A stretch of DNA of 64,000 nucleotides, from NCBI GenBank assembly GCA_017655985.1, contig JACJVS010000005.1, positions 3,038,001 to 3,102,000 of the forward strand, given 5' to 3'. The notes under the pieces are model-generated. The model was given only the letters and a program-made list of their open reading frames with translations, had not been told where the DNA came from and made no database searches. The DNA comes from Incumbomyces delicatus. Its lineage: Eukaryota; Ascomycota; Eurotiomycetes; Chaetothyriales; Trichomeriaceae. The position numbers were made by a program, and so were the translations under genes. Shown here in pieces: positions 1-10,076 of this stretch (its first letter is position 1; every line of letters starts with the position of its first letter).

Positions 1-957
1 TTCAAAGCAGCAGGAACACCGCCGAGCTCCACTTACACAGCTTTCGCCCTCGTGATCTTCCACCTTTAGTCGCCACGGATTAATTATCTCCTAGCTAACT
101 TCACTTGCTAGCTATGCGATGATCCCGAGAATTGCACAACACCGCTAAAAATGTTCGAGCGAGTAAGACATACTCTCCAGCTTTCTGTAAGTGGTAAATA
201 TCACGCTGATTTATTGAAAACTCTCGTGAGCTAACTTTCCCCGCGCAAAGTATCGCCAACCATTGGTACATTGCAGGGATAACGAGGACCGAGAGATTAG
301 CTTTGATCCCGCCAGCCTCGAAGGGTGACGATGAAACTGTAATGTTTGATTTCACCAACGGGCCGGATATCGACACGATCATGCGCAAAGTCATGGAAAT
401 GTATGAAAGTGGCCTTGCTGAATACTTTGGAATCGAAGCTGACAACGAGTCCTAGATACGAGGAAGTCAAGTCCAACATACGGACCTCCGAATATTTCAA
501 TCTGCCCAACGGCCAGTCGCCAGAGACAATGGCCGAATTGGTCCACATTGCTAATGCGTACAAGAATGCGTTGGCGGTATATCTTCACCTGATTCTTAAC
601 GGCATCCAACGGGAGCCACTTGGTGACGCCAGGCTTCTTCAGTCTATTCAAATCCGCAGCCTCCTTCGATACACCAAAGATGAAGCCGTCTCCGCCTGTT
701 TGGAAGAGATCAAAAGTGTGCCCGATGGAAGTTCAAGCATCGTTGGCTCAGCCCCGCTGCGCTTCATTATAGCGACTGAGACAAGAAACCCAGACGAGAG
801 AGACTCTACGTTTAGAAAAATGACACAGCTTTGGAACGATTTCTGTTTAGGAAACATCAATACTGCAATAAATCTACTTCGGGAGATCCAGCATGCCGAC
901 GTTCAGGATTGGCGACAAGTTCTGAGGGCCCAGGGTTGGGACTTCATCATCAGTTGA
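1..957 (+). CDS. Fungal Zn2Cys6-type transcription factor, C-terminal part (5' end outside window)
   Basis: Incomplete at the left edge. Four exons can be joined in phase: 1-51, 112-186, 231-400 and 456-957, giving 265 residues with no stop. The introns have GT..AG ends (GTGATC, GTAAGT, GTATGA donors) and GCTAAC, GCTGAT or GCTGAC branch-like sites. The C-terminal half resembles the fungal-specific regulatory domain (Fungal_trans_2): helical text with an LRFIIATETRNPDER segment, an LWNDFCLGNINTAINLL segment and an end DWRQVLRAQGWDFIIS, which is the usual terminal block of that family. The DNA-binding Zn cluster would lie upstream of the window. Without the 401-455 intron the reading frame breaks, so that intron decides whether the gene is intact. 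The family assignment comes from pattern memory only; the target genes are unknown. Confidence 0.6.
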
Positions 958-2066
958 TTGATGCCACTGAAAAACGGCAAACAGCCTTGATGACAAGGCC
1001 GCCTTGCATACCTACTGGTTCCGAGAGCGAGCGTGTTGACTCTTTGAAACTCGCTCGGCACATATCATCAAGGACAGGAGCTAACTGAAGACCCGCCAAA
1101 CATTGTTGATGCCGGCGGTGCCGCGGAAAGAGGCAGTGAAAGAAAGTGATCATGTTCTTCTAGGAAACACTAACGTTGCAGCAAATAACTATGTAGTTAC
1201 CATCAGCTAGCTCGGTATTGATGTGAGGAAGCATAGCGCTCGCCTCATCCGTCGTCCCGAGCTCCGCGGATACCGAGAGAGTCTCTGCCGTATTCTACCG
1301 CCAGAAGGCAGCATCGCCGGCTTCTCCAGGTCGGGTCATCATGCGAGCTCGTTCCGTCAACTCTGGCACTTTCGTTCCAGGGAGCGAAATCCGGTGTCGT
1401 GGCTGCGGAAATGCAGCAGTCCACAACACCATCTAAATCGTGGCTTGAACACTCGGACGTTCTGGGAGATTTGCTCGCTCCCACGCGCCGCAGGCAGACT
1501 CCTAACTGCTAAGGAGCTGCACAGAGTCAGTCAAGTAGTGCCTTACCTAATCACTAAAATAGCGGATAGCGGATAAGAGAGAAGTGTATTCAGCATTTCT
1601 TACTCCACGACGCCATCCAACACATAACGAAAGAATACTCATTTTGAGTGAGATACCAGCCTCTGCTGTTCTCGAGCATACAAAAGCTGACAAGTGATCT
1701 GCTATCTAATAACAATAACGCGAAAAAATGACCAAAGTATGACACGATACTGCCCTGCCCACAAAATACAACAAAACATCCTTTCAGAGACTCATCTATT
1801 GTCATCTCTCACTCATCATTAACATCCAAATCCAAAAGGCCAGTAAAATTTATCATCCGCCTCAATCTCACATTTAGTCCTTAAACACACCCCCATCGAT
1901 CGTAAAGTAAAGTACATCTCTTCTCCAACTCTCATTTCCCCATCACAGGCAAGGCAATGCAATGCAAGGCAATGCAATGCAAGGCAATGCAAAGACAGAT
2001 GGTTGGGTTTTCTGAGTGGTCGAGCATTTCGAATCAAGACGGTACACGATGTCGGCGTTCTACCAA
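958..2066. other. Intergenic, 1.1 kb, convergent 3' ends
   Basis: Open frames here are short, lack family features and occur on both strands with no preference. The only structure noticed is a short 15-bp tandem repeat near 1950-1992. I see no gene. Confidence 0.6.
1950..1992. repeat. Short tandem repeat, 15-bp unit (about 2.9 copies)
   Basis: The unit CAAGGCAATGCAATG runs twice perfectly (1950-1964, 1965-1979) and then partially. It lies just downstream of the AT-hook protein gene's stop codon at 2067 and may be part of that gene's 3' untranslated region. Confidence 0.8.
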
Positions 2067-4457
2067 TCACTGGAAGAGGCTGTCGTCGGGGTCTTCTTCA
2101 GGAATTGGGGGTAGGCCGTGATACCCAGGTCCAACGGAAGGTTCTCGCTGGTAAGATTGTGGATTGCGAGGTGGTGGGTTTTGTGGCCCTGGTGGTGGCG
2201 GGAAGGGTGAAAACTCGCTAGGTGTTGGGTATCCTGGTGGTACAGCTGTTGTCTGGTAAGATTGCGGATTGCCAGGTGCTTCCGTGAGGGGTGGGAACGG
2301 GCCGGGACCTCCGAATCCTATGCCATGTCCTATCAGCTGACCGCGGCGGCGCGGGTCAGGTCCTTGCATACCTTGCTGCGGAGGGGAACCCCCTTGCAGC
2401 CGTCCGAACCACTCATACACGCCCGGCCTTGTGGGATCTGGTCGTCCCGGATCCTGTGATGCCGCGGGTTGTCGCGGCGATTGTTGAAATGCTTGTTGCG
2501 GTGGTTGTTGAAATCCTTGTTGCGGTGATTGTTGAAATCCTTGTTGCGGTGGTTGTTGAAATCCTTGTTGCGGTGGTTGTTGAAATCCTTGTTGCGGTGG
2601 TTGTTGAAATCCTTGTTGTGGTGGTTGTTGCGGTGGTTGTTGCGATGCTAGCCGCGATGGTCGTCGTGGTGGCGGGAGTTGCAGTTCAGGAGCTTCTTGC
2701 GATTGGAGTCGTGCAGATCGTCGTGATGGCGGGCGTGGCAGGTCAGCAGCTTGTTGAGATCGCTGTCGTTGAGAAGGCGGTCGCTGAGCAGTGGTTTTCC
2801 GAGCTGCACTTTTCTCTATCGCACGCTTTTTGGCCGGCGGTGCTTGTGATGCAGCTTCTGCCGGCCGCTTAGGGGGCCTGCCGCGTCTGGTTCGCCGCTC
2901 TGCGTCTGGCACTGCTGGTAAGCCGTATTGTTGGGCCAATCGCGCGGCAGCGGCACCCAGAGGTTCATTCGGCATGAGCGACTGTGTCGCGGAACCCTGT
3001 CGGGCTTGTGGTTGCGTGCTTGACCGGAGCTTTCGGCCCGGTGGGACGGGGGGCTGTGCTAACGGAGGAGGAGGAGGAGGAGGAGGAGCCGTGGTCTGCG
3101 ACCGAATGCTAGGTGTCTCTTGAGGGGGGGGACGGTCTCGATAGTCTTGGAAACGTCCCGGCTGGGGTGGATCGGGGACTTGTGGGCGTCTTCTCTTGCG
3201 AGGCGCCCCTTGACTATCATCGTCGGAAGACGCTCCCCTTCGTCGCTTCCGAGTCGGGCCGCTTGCGCCGCCACTGTCTCCACCACTGTCTCCGTCACTG
3301 TCTCCACCATCGCCGCCTCCACCGCCTCCGCCTCCACCATGATTGCCACCCGGGGGGTTCATCCAGGGTCCATTGAGTTGGCGAGTCCATTCTGCATGGA
3401 TATCTCGCTGCCACTGCATGGCGGTCAACATAATCGTCGCATGCCATTGCGGGTCATTCAGGTCGGGTGACCTAACTTGCAAGTCGCATACTCTGAGAAT
3501 CTCTCTGAGACAGTTAAGCTGATCTGCGATTGATTCAGGTAGCGGTCGCGGGGGAGGGGGGAAATTGACTGCGCTACGCATTTCATCGCGTCCCTTTTCG
3601 TAGAGAGCTTTCTTAAAGTCTAACCACGCTTCCCTCAGGCTCTCACTCGACTCAAATGGTTGAGATATGCGAAGGTGGCGATAGATGGCCCGGTTGAGCT
3701 CTTGTGATAGTTGACTCATGTGTTGTCTGTGTTGCTCGTATCTTTCATCCTGTACACTGGCTGCATCAGGGTCAAACACTGACTGCCTGGCTCTGTCCTT
3801 GCAGGCTTGCTGGTCCAGATTCAAACTTGGAAGCTCGTGCCGCCGGTGATGGAATGAGACTCTTCGGCTTTGAGTCGAGGGGGGGACCGTCGTATGTCCA
3901 GGGTCGTTCACGTCCTGACGTGTATGTAGCCCTTGTGTTGGTGGGGGCGGGTTGGGTTGCGCGGGCGGAACTCTCGTGGATGACGTTCCTGACAAAACAC
4001 TGGGTTGACGCGTCTCATGGACATTTGGAGGGAGGGGAGGTGGGCCCATCACAGCCGACGGATCTTGGGTCTGCGGCTCTTCACCCGCCGCAACTTCGCC
4101 CGCTGCACCCTCACCCGCTCCACCCGCTTGGACTGGCGGGGACACAGAGAGGCCCCCTGGTTGGGAAGGCATGCCGGGTAGTGAAGGATCGATATGACCC
4201 ATATTTTCAAGCTCTCTTTCTTCATCATCCTTCTCCAATTGCGATTGCGCAGCCTCTTCCAGGAGCTCTGCAGCGGTGTTGTATTGATTTTCCAAATCTT
4301 CAAAATCGCCAGCTCCTCCATCACCGAATAGCAGCTCGGTAAACGACTGGACTGGGTCTTGCTGAGGGGGGACAGGCTCATTCGCTGCTTCTTCGCCCAT
4401 GTCTTCTGGGCGACTGGATGCCTCCCGGCTACCATTGCCTGATCTAGTCGTCACCAT
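2067..4457 (-). CDS. Disordered AT-hook protein with FQQPPQQG repeats, function unknown
   Basis: One uninterrupted 796-residue frame from an ATG at 4457. The composition is strongly biased: Pro/Gln-rich, with a Gly run near residues 370-385 and clusters of basic residues (TRKRRRGAS, PRKRRRPQ) that look like nuclear localisation signals. Around residues 520-535 is RRGRPPKRP, the RGRP core of an AT-hook, a minor-groove DNA-binding motif. Residues about 610-660 are tandem octapeptides of the type GFQQPPQQ. The only region that looks folded is about residues 220-350, where helical text surrounds a LNCLREILRVCDLQ segment. I infer a nuclear chromatin-associated or transcription-related protein, but no recognised catalytic domain is present. 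Antisense open frames over this gene are by-products of the repeat. Confidence 0.75.
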   Translation of the reverse strand: MVTTRSGNGSREASSRPEDMGEEAANEPVPPQQDPVQSFTELLFGDGGAGDFEDLENQYNTAAELLEEAAQSQLEKDDEERELENMGHIDPSLPGMPSQPGGLSVSPPVQAGGAGEGAAGEVAAGEEPQTQDPSAVMGPPPLPPNVHETRQPSVLSGTSSTRVPPAQPNPPPPTQGLHTRQDVNDPGHTTVPPSTQSRRVSFHHRRHELPSLNLDQQACKDRARQSVFDPDAASVQDERYEQHRQHMSQLSQELNRAIYRHLRISQPFESSESLREAWLDFKKALYEKGRDEMRSAVNFPPPPRPLPESIADQLNCLREILRVCDLQVRSPDLNDPQWHATIMLTAMQWQRDIHAEWTRQLNGPWMNPPGGNHGGGGGGGGGDGGDSDGDSGGDSGGASGPTRKRRRGASSDDDSQGAPRKRRRPQVPDPPQPGRFQDYRDRPPPQETPSIRSQTTAPPPPPPPPLAQPPVPPGRKLRSSTQPQARQGSATQSLMPNEPLGAAAARLAQQYGLPAVPDAERRTRRGRPPKRPAEAASQAPPAKKRAIEKSAARKTTAQRPPSQRQRSQQAADLPRPPSRRSARLQSQEAPELQLPPPRRPSRLASQQPPQQPPQQGFQQPPQQGFQQPPQQGFQQPPQQGFQQSPQQGFQQPPQQAFQQSPRQPAASQDPGRPDPTRPGVYEWFGRLQGGSPPQQGMQGPDPRRRGQLIGHGIGFGGPGPFPPLTEAPGNPQSYQTTAVPPGYPTPSEFSPFPPPPGPQNPPPRNPQSYQREPSVGPGYHGLPPIPEEDPDDSLFQ
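2481..2624 (-). repeat. In-frame 24-bp coding minisatellite, 6 units
   Basis: Units begin at 2481, 2505, 2529, 2553, 2577 and 2601 (+ strand TTGTTGAAAT...GCGGTG) with few substitutions. On the coding strand they give the octapeptide FQQPPQQG, with single changes to FQQSPQQG. The period is a multiple of three, so gain or loss of units keeps the frame. Degenerate GGTTGTTGC text continues to about 2645. Confidence 0.9.
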
Positions 4458-5137
4458 CGTGGCACAATTCTCCTTTGGTCAGGAGCGCGGATTCTGGCAA
4501 TCTGAGACGATTGCGAGAATTGGTTTGGGGATATGGACCTTTGAATCATGTCTGGCCACAAGCTGATGCTGCCCACTTATACTGTTTGCAGTGAGAGTGA
4601 AACCTGCCGTGTGCGACGTTGCCAGGGCTACCGCCGCGTTCGGATCCTCGAAAACAAAGCGAGGGTGAGTAATATTTTCCGTGTGCAGCATAGTGCTTTG
4701 GTAGGTATGCAAACAAGGTGGCATTGTAGCGGTTTTCGAACTGACAACGGAGTCAGAATCTGCTTGCATATTTCCCACAATCCGAGGGAGTTGACTCAGC
4801 CATGAAGATGAATATATATGCATATATAGATATGGTTATCAGTATTATCGATGTTACGATTATCTTGCGCCCACTGATACTTCTACTTGGAGAGGGCATG
4901 ATCACACAGCAGTGATCCTAAGCACCCTGGGTCGAGAAATCGTTGATAATGGAGACCGGGTGGTAGTTCTGCGTTCATAAACACGGCCTGAACGTGTCAA
5001 TAAACCATGAAAGCGCAGAAGACACCGATGCTGTCGTGAAATACGAAGTCGAATGACACAGGTCTTCTGCTGATAGTCTCGGTCTTCCAGACAACCTCCA
5101 ATTGCCAGGAGCAGCAACATAAAGGTGGTTCAACGTT
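4458..5137. other. Upstream region of the AT-hook gene; contains an in-frame 114-codon leader ORF
   Basis: On the minus strand an ATG at 4823 opens 114 codons ending at 4479. It is in the same frame as the 796-residue protein that starts at 4457, separated from it by one stop and seven codons. It has no recognised domain (text such as TMPPCLHTYQSTMLHTEN). It could be a leader peptide, part of an alternative 5' exon, or chance. The rest of the interval, up to the TatD-type gene's stop at 5138, shows nothing. Confidence 0.35.
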
Positions 5138-6460
5138 CTAGCCATCTGGCCCGAAGATGAAGTTCTCCCAATTCCTTCTTAGCTGCCTGGCCGCAGCCTC
5201 TTTTTCCCAACCTCTGATGGTGCAGACACGTAGAAAGATATCCTCGAGCAGGTCATCCATTCTATTACCAGCACAGTGGAGGTCACTTTCGATGAGAATT
5301 TTATTGTCTGGAAGAGCTTTGATGACGTCTATTGCCTTGTCTGAATTATGGGCACCAAAATTGACCAGCTCCGAGAAGGAAAAGTAGATGTCGGCTGGGA
5401 CGCGAGAGCCGAGGAACTGCTTCAAGGCGTCCACGGGGCCGGAGTAGGAGTGCATACAGATGCGTGGCGGGTAAGGAAGAGCTTTCCGAGAAGCACCCTC
5501 TCCTCGGTGCCGGTCCCGGTGCCGGTCCTCGTCCGCATCCTCATCTTCATCAAAGGCATTCCCAGCATCTTTCTTTTGCTTCTTTCTTGCGTTCTTGCTC
5601 GGCTTCTCGTGACCCTTCCACAAGCTCTGCAACACGTCAAATATCACGCCATGTGTTCCTACACTGTGAATGGAGACAGGGCGCTGGTGCTTGGCTGCAA
5701 GTTCTAGCTGGGCTTTCAGCACCAGCTTTTGATGGTCCAATGCTACTCTGTACGGAGTCAGAGGCCTCCCTTCCCTGGAGCCGGGAGTGTATTCTCCTTC
5801 CTCCGGCCCACCAAGCTTGGCGGTGACATCAGCCTGCTCAGCTTCCGGATCCTCGGGATTGCGAAAGGCACCGTACGGAACGCGGAATGCACGGTCCAGG
5901 CCGATCTCTCCAACTAACGCTAGCGGAAACTGCTGGAGCTTGGACTCTGTTTGTTGGAGAAATACCGAGAGCGGTCTGGGTGCCGGCAGAGAGTCGAGAA
6001 AGTCCTTGTCCTTGTCCTCATTATTATCAGGGGGTAGAGCCAGCACGCATTGATAGTGGTAGCGCTGTTGTTTTTTTGGATCTAATAATTTTGAGGCTGT
6101 TTCGCATTCGTCATCACCGGATCGATCATCGTAGATCTGGTGGGCGAACCAAGGGTGCCAGCCGAAAGCAGGAATGACATACGTGGTGTGTTTGTGTTTG
6201 TCTTCGTTACCGTCATTTGTCACCTTATTCCTATCATTGTCTTTGGCCTTGACTTTATTGTTATTGTCGGGTGCTGGGTAGGTATTCGCCGTTTGCATGA
6301 CAAGATCCTGATCCTGCGCACGGGTGGCCATGGTTGTTAGCGCTTTGGCACGCATGCAAGCTATTCTGGGCGTTGCTGACATGATGTCAGTTGGATGACA
6401 GTGGGCATCGAACAGCCCGATATGCCCGATCTGTTGTCTGATCGCATCCAAGTCCTCCAT
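5138..6460 (-). CDS. TatD-family metal-dependent hydrolase, Scn1 (Cut9-interacting)-like
   Basis: A 440-residue frame from the first true ATG at 6460; the frame is open further upstream but only with a GTG. The N-terminus has the metal-binding FDAHCHPTD (HxH at H20 and H22). The middle has VGEIGLDRAF, where the TatD Glu-Gly-Leu-Asp block lies, then SIHSVGTHG and CMHSYSGP (later metal-ligand histidines), and near the end ILIESDLHC with the conserved Asp. This order fits a TIM-barrel TatD-like metallohydrolase. The fungal family includes the fission yeast Cut9-interacting protein Scn1 and is usually a single-copy gene. Two insertions are low-complexity: residues about 65-95 (Asn/Lys/Asp-rich) and 285-325 (Lys/Asp/Arg-rich). 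Predicted activity is phosphodiester hydrolysis; the real substrate is not evident. Confidence 0.85.
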   Translation of the reverse strand: MEDLDAIRQQIGHIGLFDAHCHPTDIMSATPRIACMRAKALTTMATRAQDQDLVMQTANTYPAPDNNNKVKAKDNDRNKVTNDGNEDKHKHTTYVIPAFGWHPWFAHQIYDDRSGDDECETASKLLDPKKQQRYHYQCVLALPPDNNEDKDKDFLDSLPAPRPLSVFLQQTESKLQQFPLALVGEIGLDRAFRVPYGAFRNPEDPEAEQADVTAKLGGPEEGEYTPGSREGRPLTPYRVALDHQKLVLKAQLELAAKHQRPVSIHSVGTHGVIFDVLQSLWKGHEKPSKNARKKQKKDAGNAFDEDEDADEDRHRDRHRGEGASRKALPYPPRICMHSYSGPVDALKQFLGSRVPADIYFSFSELVNFGAHNSDKAIDVIKALPDNKILIESDLHCAGNRMDDLLEDIFLRVCTIRGWEKEAAARQLRRNWENFIFGPDG

Positions 6461-7789
6461 TTTTCCAAAGGTTTTATGTGGAACTTGAACGACAAAGACG
6501 GGCCGGCCAGCCAGCGAGCCAGCCACTTAGCTATACATACGCAATGAAAAACCAGAAAGCAGAAAGCAGAAACCAAAATCGAAACCAGACCCAGCACTAC
6601 CTAATACGTCACGGTACAGTGGTACACCAGAGGTTGAAACCGGAAGGGTTACGTAGGTTCAGCATGTCAGAGGCCCCGCTCCACCCCCTTGCATTTTGAG
6701 AAGAAAGCGGAAGTTTCCAGCAAGGAAACTTTTTGAATTGCTAATGATGCAATCGTTTGTTCGCTTGTGTTCAGCGGAATTTAAACCAAACCATGAGCCT
6801 CGCACGCCCTGGCCAAAATAAGTTGGACACTCATCTCTTGGCGCGCTTTGAACGCTGTAGTCTTTCCACGGTGATAACTCTTCAGCCACGAGTCGTATAC
6901 ATTCATTATTTAGCTAGGCATATTGAGCACGTATTAATTCTGTACAGATTTAATTATGAGCGATTTCGTTCAGAAATACGTGTGTAGCACCAGCTTGAAA
7001 GTAATAGTCTTAGGTAAGAGAAGCAAAGGAAAAAGTAGTCTTTTTAAATCAGTTATTCAGCAACAACGAACAATTATTTAGAAAAATCAAAGATACAGTT
7101 ATTATCTACGTATACTAAAGCGTATATGTATACACTCTTAGCTAATAATAATAAAAGGTGAGGAAGCAATAGAGCGTTAAAGTCGAGACTTAGATTCGAG
7201 AATCTCGATTCTCTTAACTTTACTTCTCTCCTACGACTTCTCTACTATATATATACAAGTAAGATTTACACAGTTAGTAAATTATTAGCATTAGAATCCT
7301 CCTACAAAGTTTCATTTATTTACATCATATATACGTTGTGTAATAACCATCTGAAGTACTTGTATAAACCGAGAAGGTATGCCAAGAGATGAGTGTCCAA
7401 CTTATTTTGGCCAGGGCGTGGCCACAAAGCCAAAAACCTTGGACTGTAATGATCTACTAAGCCTAAGCCAATCCAGAGACAGCCTGATCACGTGTCGACA
7501 TTGGTACCAATCGTGGTAGTGAGAGGTGGTGGAGGTGTGAGAGCTGATTTAAAGATCAGGTAGGTTTGGTTATTAGACAACTTGAATGGCAGAGCCATAT
7601 ATCAAAACAGGTTGAAATTACTCTATGGTGCTCGCGCGTTTTGATGCTTGGAGATCCCGTGTCACTCTTGCCTACTTTTCCTACTTTCATTTTCATGTCA
7701 GATCGTGCCCCAACGCCTGGTGTAACAAATCTTGGTCTTCGTTCTCCACGCATGTTGTCGAATCCTGTCGATCACCTGGAGAGTTGCAG
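6461..7789. other. Intergenic 1.3 kb, mostly filled by an inverted-repeat element
   Basis: The interval separates the ATG of the TatD-type gene from the stop of anp1. Nearly half is the element at 6803-7420. The flanks 6461-6802 and 7421-7789 show no credible gene; part of 6461-6600 should be promoter of the TatD-type gene. Confidence 0.7.
6803..7420. mobile_element. MITE-like element with perfect 40-bp terminal inverted repeats
   Basis: Bases 6803-6842 and 7381-7420 are exact reverse complements of each other: CACGCCCTGG at the outer end, then a stretch containing AAGTTGGACACTC and ending CTCTTGGC. Between them is about 540 bp of AT-rich DNA (especially 6900-7380) with no open frame large enough for a transposase. 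Long perfect inverted ends and a short non-coding interior are what a non-autonomous DNA transposon looks like. No clear target-site duplication was found next to the ends, so the superfamily is unassigned; the flanks read ATGAGCCTCG and GCCACAAAGC. The perfect ends suggest recent insertion. Confidence 0.85.
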
Positions 7790-9013
7790 TTATTCATTGT
7801 AGTGATACACCTGGACACGGGATTAGCAGGCTGCGATACAGACCCAGAACTCAGGACATGCGGGGATTATGACAGATCTTACAAAATAATTAGGCAGGCC
7901 CCAGCTCTCATAGCCGAGCCTCCGTGCCATCTTCGCAAAGCCCTCGGTCTCAATTAAGTGATAGAAGCTGAATGGAGGAAACATGGCTCCGTCTCGATGC
8001 ACCTCGGCCTTCACCATCAAAGCGGTACCACCTACTCCGTCGAGCGGCATTAGCCGTTTCTGGTCTCGGTTCTCACCCTTGTCCGCTAGCATAGCCATCA
8101 GAGTGCGATAAGTTGCCATCTCGCTGTACCCTTCGAGCAGCACTTCGTCCGGACCCATCTTCTCTCCAAGGTTCTGGGCAGTGTCGCTGTCGCGCCATGA
8201 ATTGTAGTCGTACGGCCGCACGCCCGGCTGCCCATTTTCGTCGGTGAACCTCTGAAAGCAGTTGGGCACGATGATGGTCTTGTCGAAACTGGTGAGATCT
8301 TCGACCAGAGTGTTGGGGGTCTCGACGATGTCTCCGTCTAGCCACAGGACCCAACTGGTCAGGGGACCGATGGTGGTGAATAGAAGGCTATTCCGTGCTT
8401 TTGCCATGCTTGCCCGTCTCGCGGCTTGATTGGCCATCTTGTGCCTTTCTCTCTCATCCTGCGATAGAATGGCCGGCTCAAAGTCTTGGCGTAAAATGAT
8501 GATGGATTGGAACCGTTTCTCCAGAGGCCCGCCCTGGTTTTTGTTGACCGCCTCTTGCAGTTGTTTGGTAGCTTCATTGCCTTCTTTCGTCTTGGGAATG
8601 ATAAACCCTATCGAGACGTGTTCGTGGGGGTAGCTGAGGGCGACCAGGTTGTCCCAGTAGCCCTGGTAGAATCGTGCCAGCGGAGTGAGGATGAGGATCT
8701 TTTCGTCGTGCTTGGCAGGGGACGAAGAGGAGGTCAGGTTGTTTAACTGATAGTGAACGATCGGCGGCGGCGCCAGAGGTTGCTGTGCATCTCCTGCTGC
8801 AGCTTTCCGGAAGCCCTGCGTCGGTGGTGACAAGGGATTCGCTGCTGCCGCGGCCGATTTTCTCGCTCGTAACAGCGGATCCAACGAGATCTCTGGAGTA
8901 GGCCCGAAGAAAAAGTAGAGGATGGTGATGAAGACGATCGTGCCGAGGGCCAGAGCCGACCGGCTGCTGCGAGTCTGGCGGAAGTAGGCCATTTCTCCTT
9001 CTGACGAGCGCAT
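7790..9013 (-). CDS. anp1: Mannan polymerase II subunit, Anp1-like (GT62)
   Basis: Type II Golgi membrane protein of the Anp1/Mnn9/Van1 family, which extends the alpha-1,6-mannan backbone of N-glycans. Two exons: 7883-9013 and 7790-7810, with a 72-bp intron (GTAAGA..TGCTAAT..CCAG). The splice restores the family ending GLPNYFVYHYNE; without it the frame reads into unrelated sequence. The protein is 383 residues. A cytoplasmic tail and one transmembrane segment (about residues 20-36, LALGTIVFITILYFFF) precede the catalytic domain. That domain has ILTPLARFYQGYWDNL, GFIIPKTKEG and the DxD block VLWLDGDIVETP, which binds Mn and GDP-mannose in this family. The YWDNL..YPHEH..FIIPKTKEG text fits the Anp1 branch better than Mnn9. 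Confidence 0.88.
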
Positions 9014-10076
9014 CGGCGACGTGAACGCCCACTCGGAAAGGGGAGACGACAGATTGCGGAGCGTCTAGGCAGTGGCAGCTACGGTGACGACATACTTGCG
9101 GACACTGCTGCCAGAGAAGGAGCGACGGATAGTTAGACTGACACAGTGCTTACAGAGTGAGAAACCACTGGCACCTGGGCAATGTTTGTAGCTGAACTTG
9201 CAGTCCGCCCACAACAACATGCGACAACTCCTTTCTGGTGCGCCTTGCTCGGGCTGGCGAACAAGCCTCCCAAGCCATTAGGCATTAAGGCTTAGGGTCG
9301 GGGGTTCCGCCACCACACCTGCACTACGGGTTGCTGAAACATTATTACTACTTCGTTCTCCTTTACTCCCGTCTTTACCTTCATACCAAGCATTCGCGTC
9401 GTGAATGCTGTACCACATGGTCTGTATTCACCAATCGCCGTCACCGTCACACAAATCATCTAAATGAAGAGGACGTATCTCCAGCCTCCAGGACACTTGA
9501 TTGTGACTTTTCTACACATCTAAGACCTACATCGACGGCATAGCCCGTCTAACTGGCTAGAAACGCAACTTTGACAGTAAATCGATCAGTTGAAACAAAT
9601 TCAATCCTACATGGCAGAAGTCAGAAACGATGATCTGGTCGAGCATCGGAAATAATCTCTTGATTGATCTCTGCGATTGCTCATGCGTGATGCGAGATGC
9701 CTTCTGATCGTCTGTTGTAATGTCGCAAAGTATTCCCCAATGATGCTGCACCTCGAGTAGACGAGAAAACACAGGGCAAGACGCTTGCTCTCTCTATATG
9801 CTTTGCAGTTTAAAAAAAAAGACTTTTCCGAATCAAGTATCACAATATCAATGGCCTGCGCCTTGTCCATGCAAATGCTGTAGATGAGGGTATCAAGCGA
9901 ATGACGCATCCCAACTGAACCCTTAAGCAAATCAATACTCCAACGCGTCGTTCCGTCAGGACCTGTAGTAATCTGACTCGCAATGCAAATGAATGCCGAG
10001 CATCTCCACGCGATGCTGCTTGATGCTGATGACAAAAAGAAATTCGTGGTGTCGACGGGAATCTGAAAAGCCAGGC
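9014..10076. other. Intergenic, 1.06 kb
   Basis: 5' flank of anp1 and 3' flank of the disordered protein gene. The minus strand carries a 157-codon frame (9607-10080) whose ATG overlaps that gene's stop codon. It has no recognised domain and odd composition, and I do not call it a gene. Nothing else was seen. Confidence 0.5.

Noticed and set aside
342..460. Apparent frameshift in the transcription factor between GIEADNES and PRYEEVK
   Set aside because: A 55-bp GT..AG intron (401-455) with a GCTGAC branch-like site joins the frames in phase and gives a sensible protein, so a frameshift is not needed.
2291..2872. 193-codon Val/Leu-rich frame on the + strand
   Set aside because: It is the antisense of the 24-bp repeat and Pro/Gln region of the minus-strand AT-hook gene; its composition comes from the repeat.
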